Shown here: in pieces, positions 63,064-64,000 of the stretch | Position numbering within the stretch: position 1 is the stretch's first letter | How the letters are laid out: each line of letters starts with the position of its first letter | Assembly (NCBI GenBank): GCA_030149165.1 | Contig: JASBRY010000008.1 | Coordinates: 186,001 to 250,000, forward strand | DNA length: 64,000 nucleotides | From: Phycisphaerales bacterium | GTDB taxonomy: Bacteria; Planctomycetota; Phycisphaerae; Phycisphaerales; UBA1924 | Reading direction: 5' to 3' | Notes under the pieces: model-generated | Told to the model about the DNA's origin: nothing | Database searches by the model: none | What the model saw: the letters and a program-made list of their open reading frames with translations, nothing else | Position numbers and translations under genes: made by a program

Positions 63064-63615
63064 TTAAAAATCTGAGCTGTTCGGATCGTAAGTCGGATCG
63101 AGCTGTTCGATGAGCCGTTCTGTGTAGCGCCACGCGTTGAGTGTGGTGCGGATGGACTGCTTGATCTGTTCATGCTCTGATTGCGGATGCACCGCAAGCG
63201 AATTGAACTGCTCGGCGATGTCTTCGATGGTCTGCTTGCGTTGCTCGTCGGCCCACTGCTGCCAGCGGGGTCTTGCTTGGTCGGGATCCACTTCGAGTTC
63301 TTCCTCGATCTGCGAGCGGAGTTGCATCATCTCCATCAGGAATCCATCAGGGAGCGTCGTGTCCTTTGATGATGGTCCATCGAGAATCTCAAGCATCAGG
63401 TTGGCGCGGGATTCGTCGTTGAGCAGCGCATCGCGTGCGTTGTTGAGCGTTGCGGGATCGAGCGGATCGCTCTGGTCCGTTTGCCCCAGATCGGGGTGGT
63501 TCGCTCCGAGTCGCTGGAAGTATGCACGCTGGATCTGATCATGCGAGATCGAAAAACTTGGCTCAATCCCGAGGATTTGGAAGGCGTTGGTTGAATTGTC
63601 CGTGTTGGGTGTCAT
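63064..63615 (-). CDS. hscB: HscB-like J-domain co-chaperone
   Basis: 183 aa from the ATG at 63615. The J domain is in the first 80 residues with the HPD motif in QRLGANHPDLGQTDQS and a bulky N-terminal NAFQILGIEPSFSISHDQI. The C-terminal helical bundle (DQARPRWQQWADEQRKQTIE) is the HscB iron-sulfur-scaffold-binding part. It works with HscA/DnaK in iron-sulfur cluster assembly. Neither hscA nor isc genes are adjacent. A TACACT box lies seven bases before the ATG, and there is no ribosome site. Confidence 0.85.
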   Translation of the reverse strand: MTPNTDNSTNAFQILGIEPSFSISHDQIQRAYFQRLGANHPDLGQTDQSDPLDPATLNNARDALLNDESRANLMLEILDGPSSKDTTLPDGFLMEMMQLRSQIEEELEVDPDQARPRWQQWADEQRKQTIEDIAEQFNSLAVHPQSEHEQIKQSIRTTLNAWRYTERLIEQLDPTYDPNSSDF

Positions 63616-63622
63616 GGATGGA

Positions 63623-63628
63623 AGTGTA
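63623..63628 (-). promoter_or_regulatory. Candidate -10 box for leaderless hscB message (TACACT)
   Basis: TACACT on the minus strand, seven bases before the ATG at 63615, with no Shine-Dalgarno site. Confidence 0.4.
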
Positions 63629-63631
63629 GGA

Positions 63632-63660
63632 TTGACAGTGAGCGGGATTTCTGGGATGAT
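63632..63660 (+). promoter_or_regulatory. Promoter of the racemase-family gene
   Basis: TTGACA, 17 bases, GATGAT. Transcription would begin near 63667, about 60 bases before the TTG start. Confidence 0.65.
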
Positions 63661-63728
63661 GTGGTGTCCTAGTCCGTTCGATGGGGCGCATCCCACTGTG
63701 TGTGCTCGTGGATTGAAAGGACTTGATC

Positions 63729-64000
63729 TTGACCAAGCACATCGGCATCGTTGCAGTGAGCCCCGAAGGGGCGGCGAGTTGCTATCGACAGCTGTTCCGG
63801 CACGCGTCGGTCAAGCTCCCGGCTGATCAGCATCCGGTGGTATCGATCTACAACATCCCGCTCGCGTTGTACATTCAAGCGGTCCGAAGCGATAACTGGA
63901 GACTCGTCGGACAGATGCTGCGTGAATCCGCAGTCAAACTCGCCGAGATCGGGGCCGAGTTCTGCTTCACTCCCGACAACGCGGTCCAGCACGCTGTGCA
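63729..64000 (+). CDS. Aspartate/glutamate racemase-family protein (3' end outside window)
   Basis: An open frame from a TTG at 63729 (AAAGGA seven bases upstream) to the window edge, 90 full codons. The start is TKHIGIVAVSPEGAASCYRQ, like the first strand and loop of Asp/Glu racemase-family enzymes, then LFRHASVKLPADQHPVVSIY, and AVKLAEIGAEFCFTPDNAVQ, where the family has its N-terminal half of the active site. The usual first cysteine falls in EFCFTPDN rather than the standard position, so the reaction is uncertain until the rest is seen. It has its own promoter divergent from hscB. Confidence 0.7.
   Translation, partial: MTKHIGIVAVSPEGAASCYRQLFRHASVKLPADQHPVVSIYNIPLALYIQAVRSDNWRLVGQMLRESAVKLAEIGAEFCFTPDNAVQHAV

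Overview
The window comes from a moderately GC-rich, Gram-negative-type bacterium of the Planctomycetes, most likely class Phycisphaerae. The evidence is the combination of GC-type dockerin tails, PEP-CTERM-like proteins ending in four arginines, paired pseudopilins with large globular tails, several TPR-sulfotransferase fusions, and LpxI (lipid A synthesis). No rRNA, tRNA, CRISPR array, insertion sequence or prophage was found. Apart from one AT-rich gene at 13.7-15.1 kb the window reads as ordinary chromosome.

Layout. 0-5 kb (minus): end of a FlgN-like coiled-coil gene, a membrane-anchored TPR protein, a lipoprotein and two clade-type small genes. 5-9.5 kb: lpxI, a TlyA-like methyltransferase, a PilZ protein, an APC permease and obg. 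9.6-12.3 kb: two secreted beta-propeller proteins carrying nearly the same dockerin tail. 12.4-15.1 kb: a Y-family DNA polymerase behind a large inverted repeat, then an AT-rich SEFIR/TIR gene. 15.2-17.2 kb: M29 aminopeptidase and Skp-like chaperone. 17.2-26.3 kb: four TPR-sulfotransferase paralogues (one with a broken PAPS loop) around nadB, a lipoprotein and a DinB-fold enzyme. 26.4-32.7 kb: short asparaginase, pseudopilin, PEP-CTERM remnant, a 41-residue membrane protein, gcvP, ankyrin protein, apt. 32.8-43.4 kb: envelope proteins, a PadR regulator with its membrane partner, an MmgE/PrpD protein, and a PDZ plus repeat protein beside a pseudopilin. 43.5-49.6 kb: thiolase, CPBP protein, SDR, hpt, tandem PEP-CTERM proteins, folA. 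49.7-59 kb: metalloprotease, CNNM/CBS pair, thioredoxin, then the tightly packed ctp-tsaD-release-factor-like-hflX run. 59-64 kb: DUF1015, purQ-coaD-thioesterase-purN, hscB, and the start of a racemase-family gene.

The strongest unexplained signal is regulatory. Fourteen genes without a Shine-Dalgarno site (including obg, the Y-family polymerase, hpt, folA, hflX, purQ and hscB) carry a TANNNT hexamer 5-8 nt before the start codon. That spacing puts the predicted transcription start on the start codon, so these mRNAs would be leaderless. Secreted and envelope genes mostly have a clear GGAG-type site instead. The second signal is the perfect 13-bp inverted repeat across the polymerase promoter; the third is the isolated SEFIR gene, a candidate defence gene.

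All calls come from reading the sequence and translations. No database search was run, so family names rest on motif recognition.
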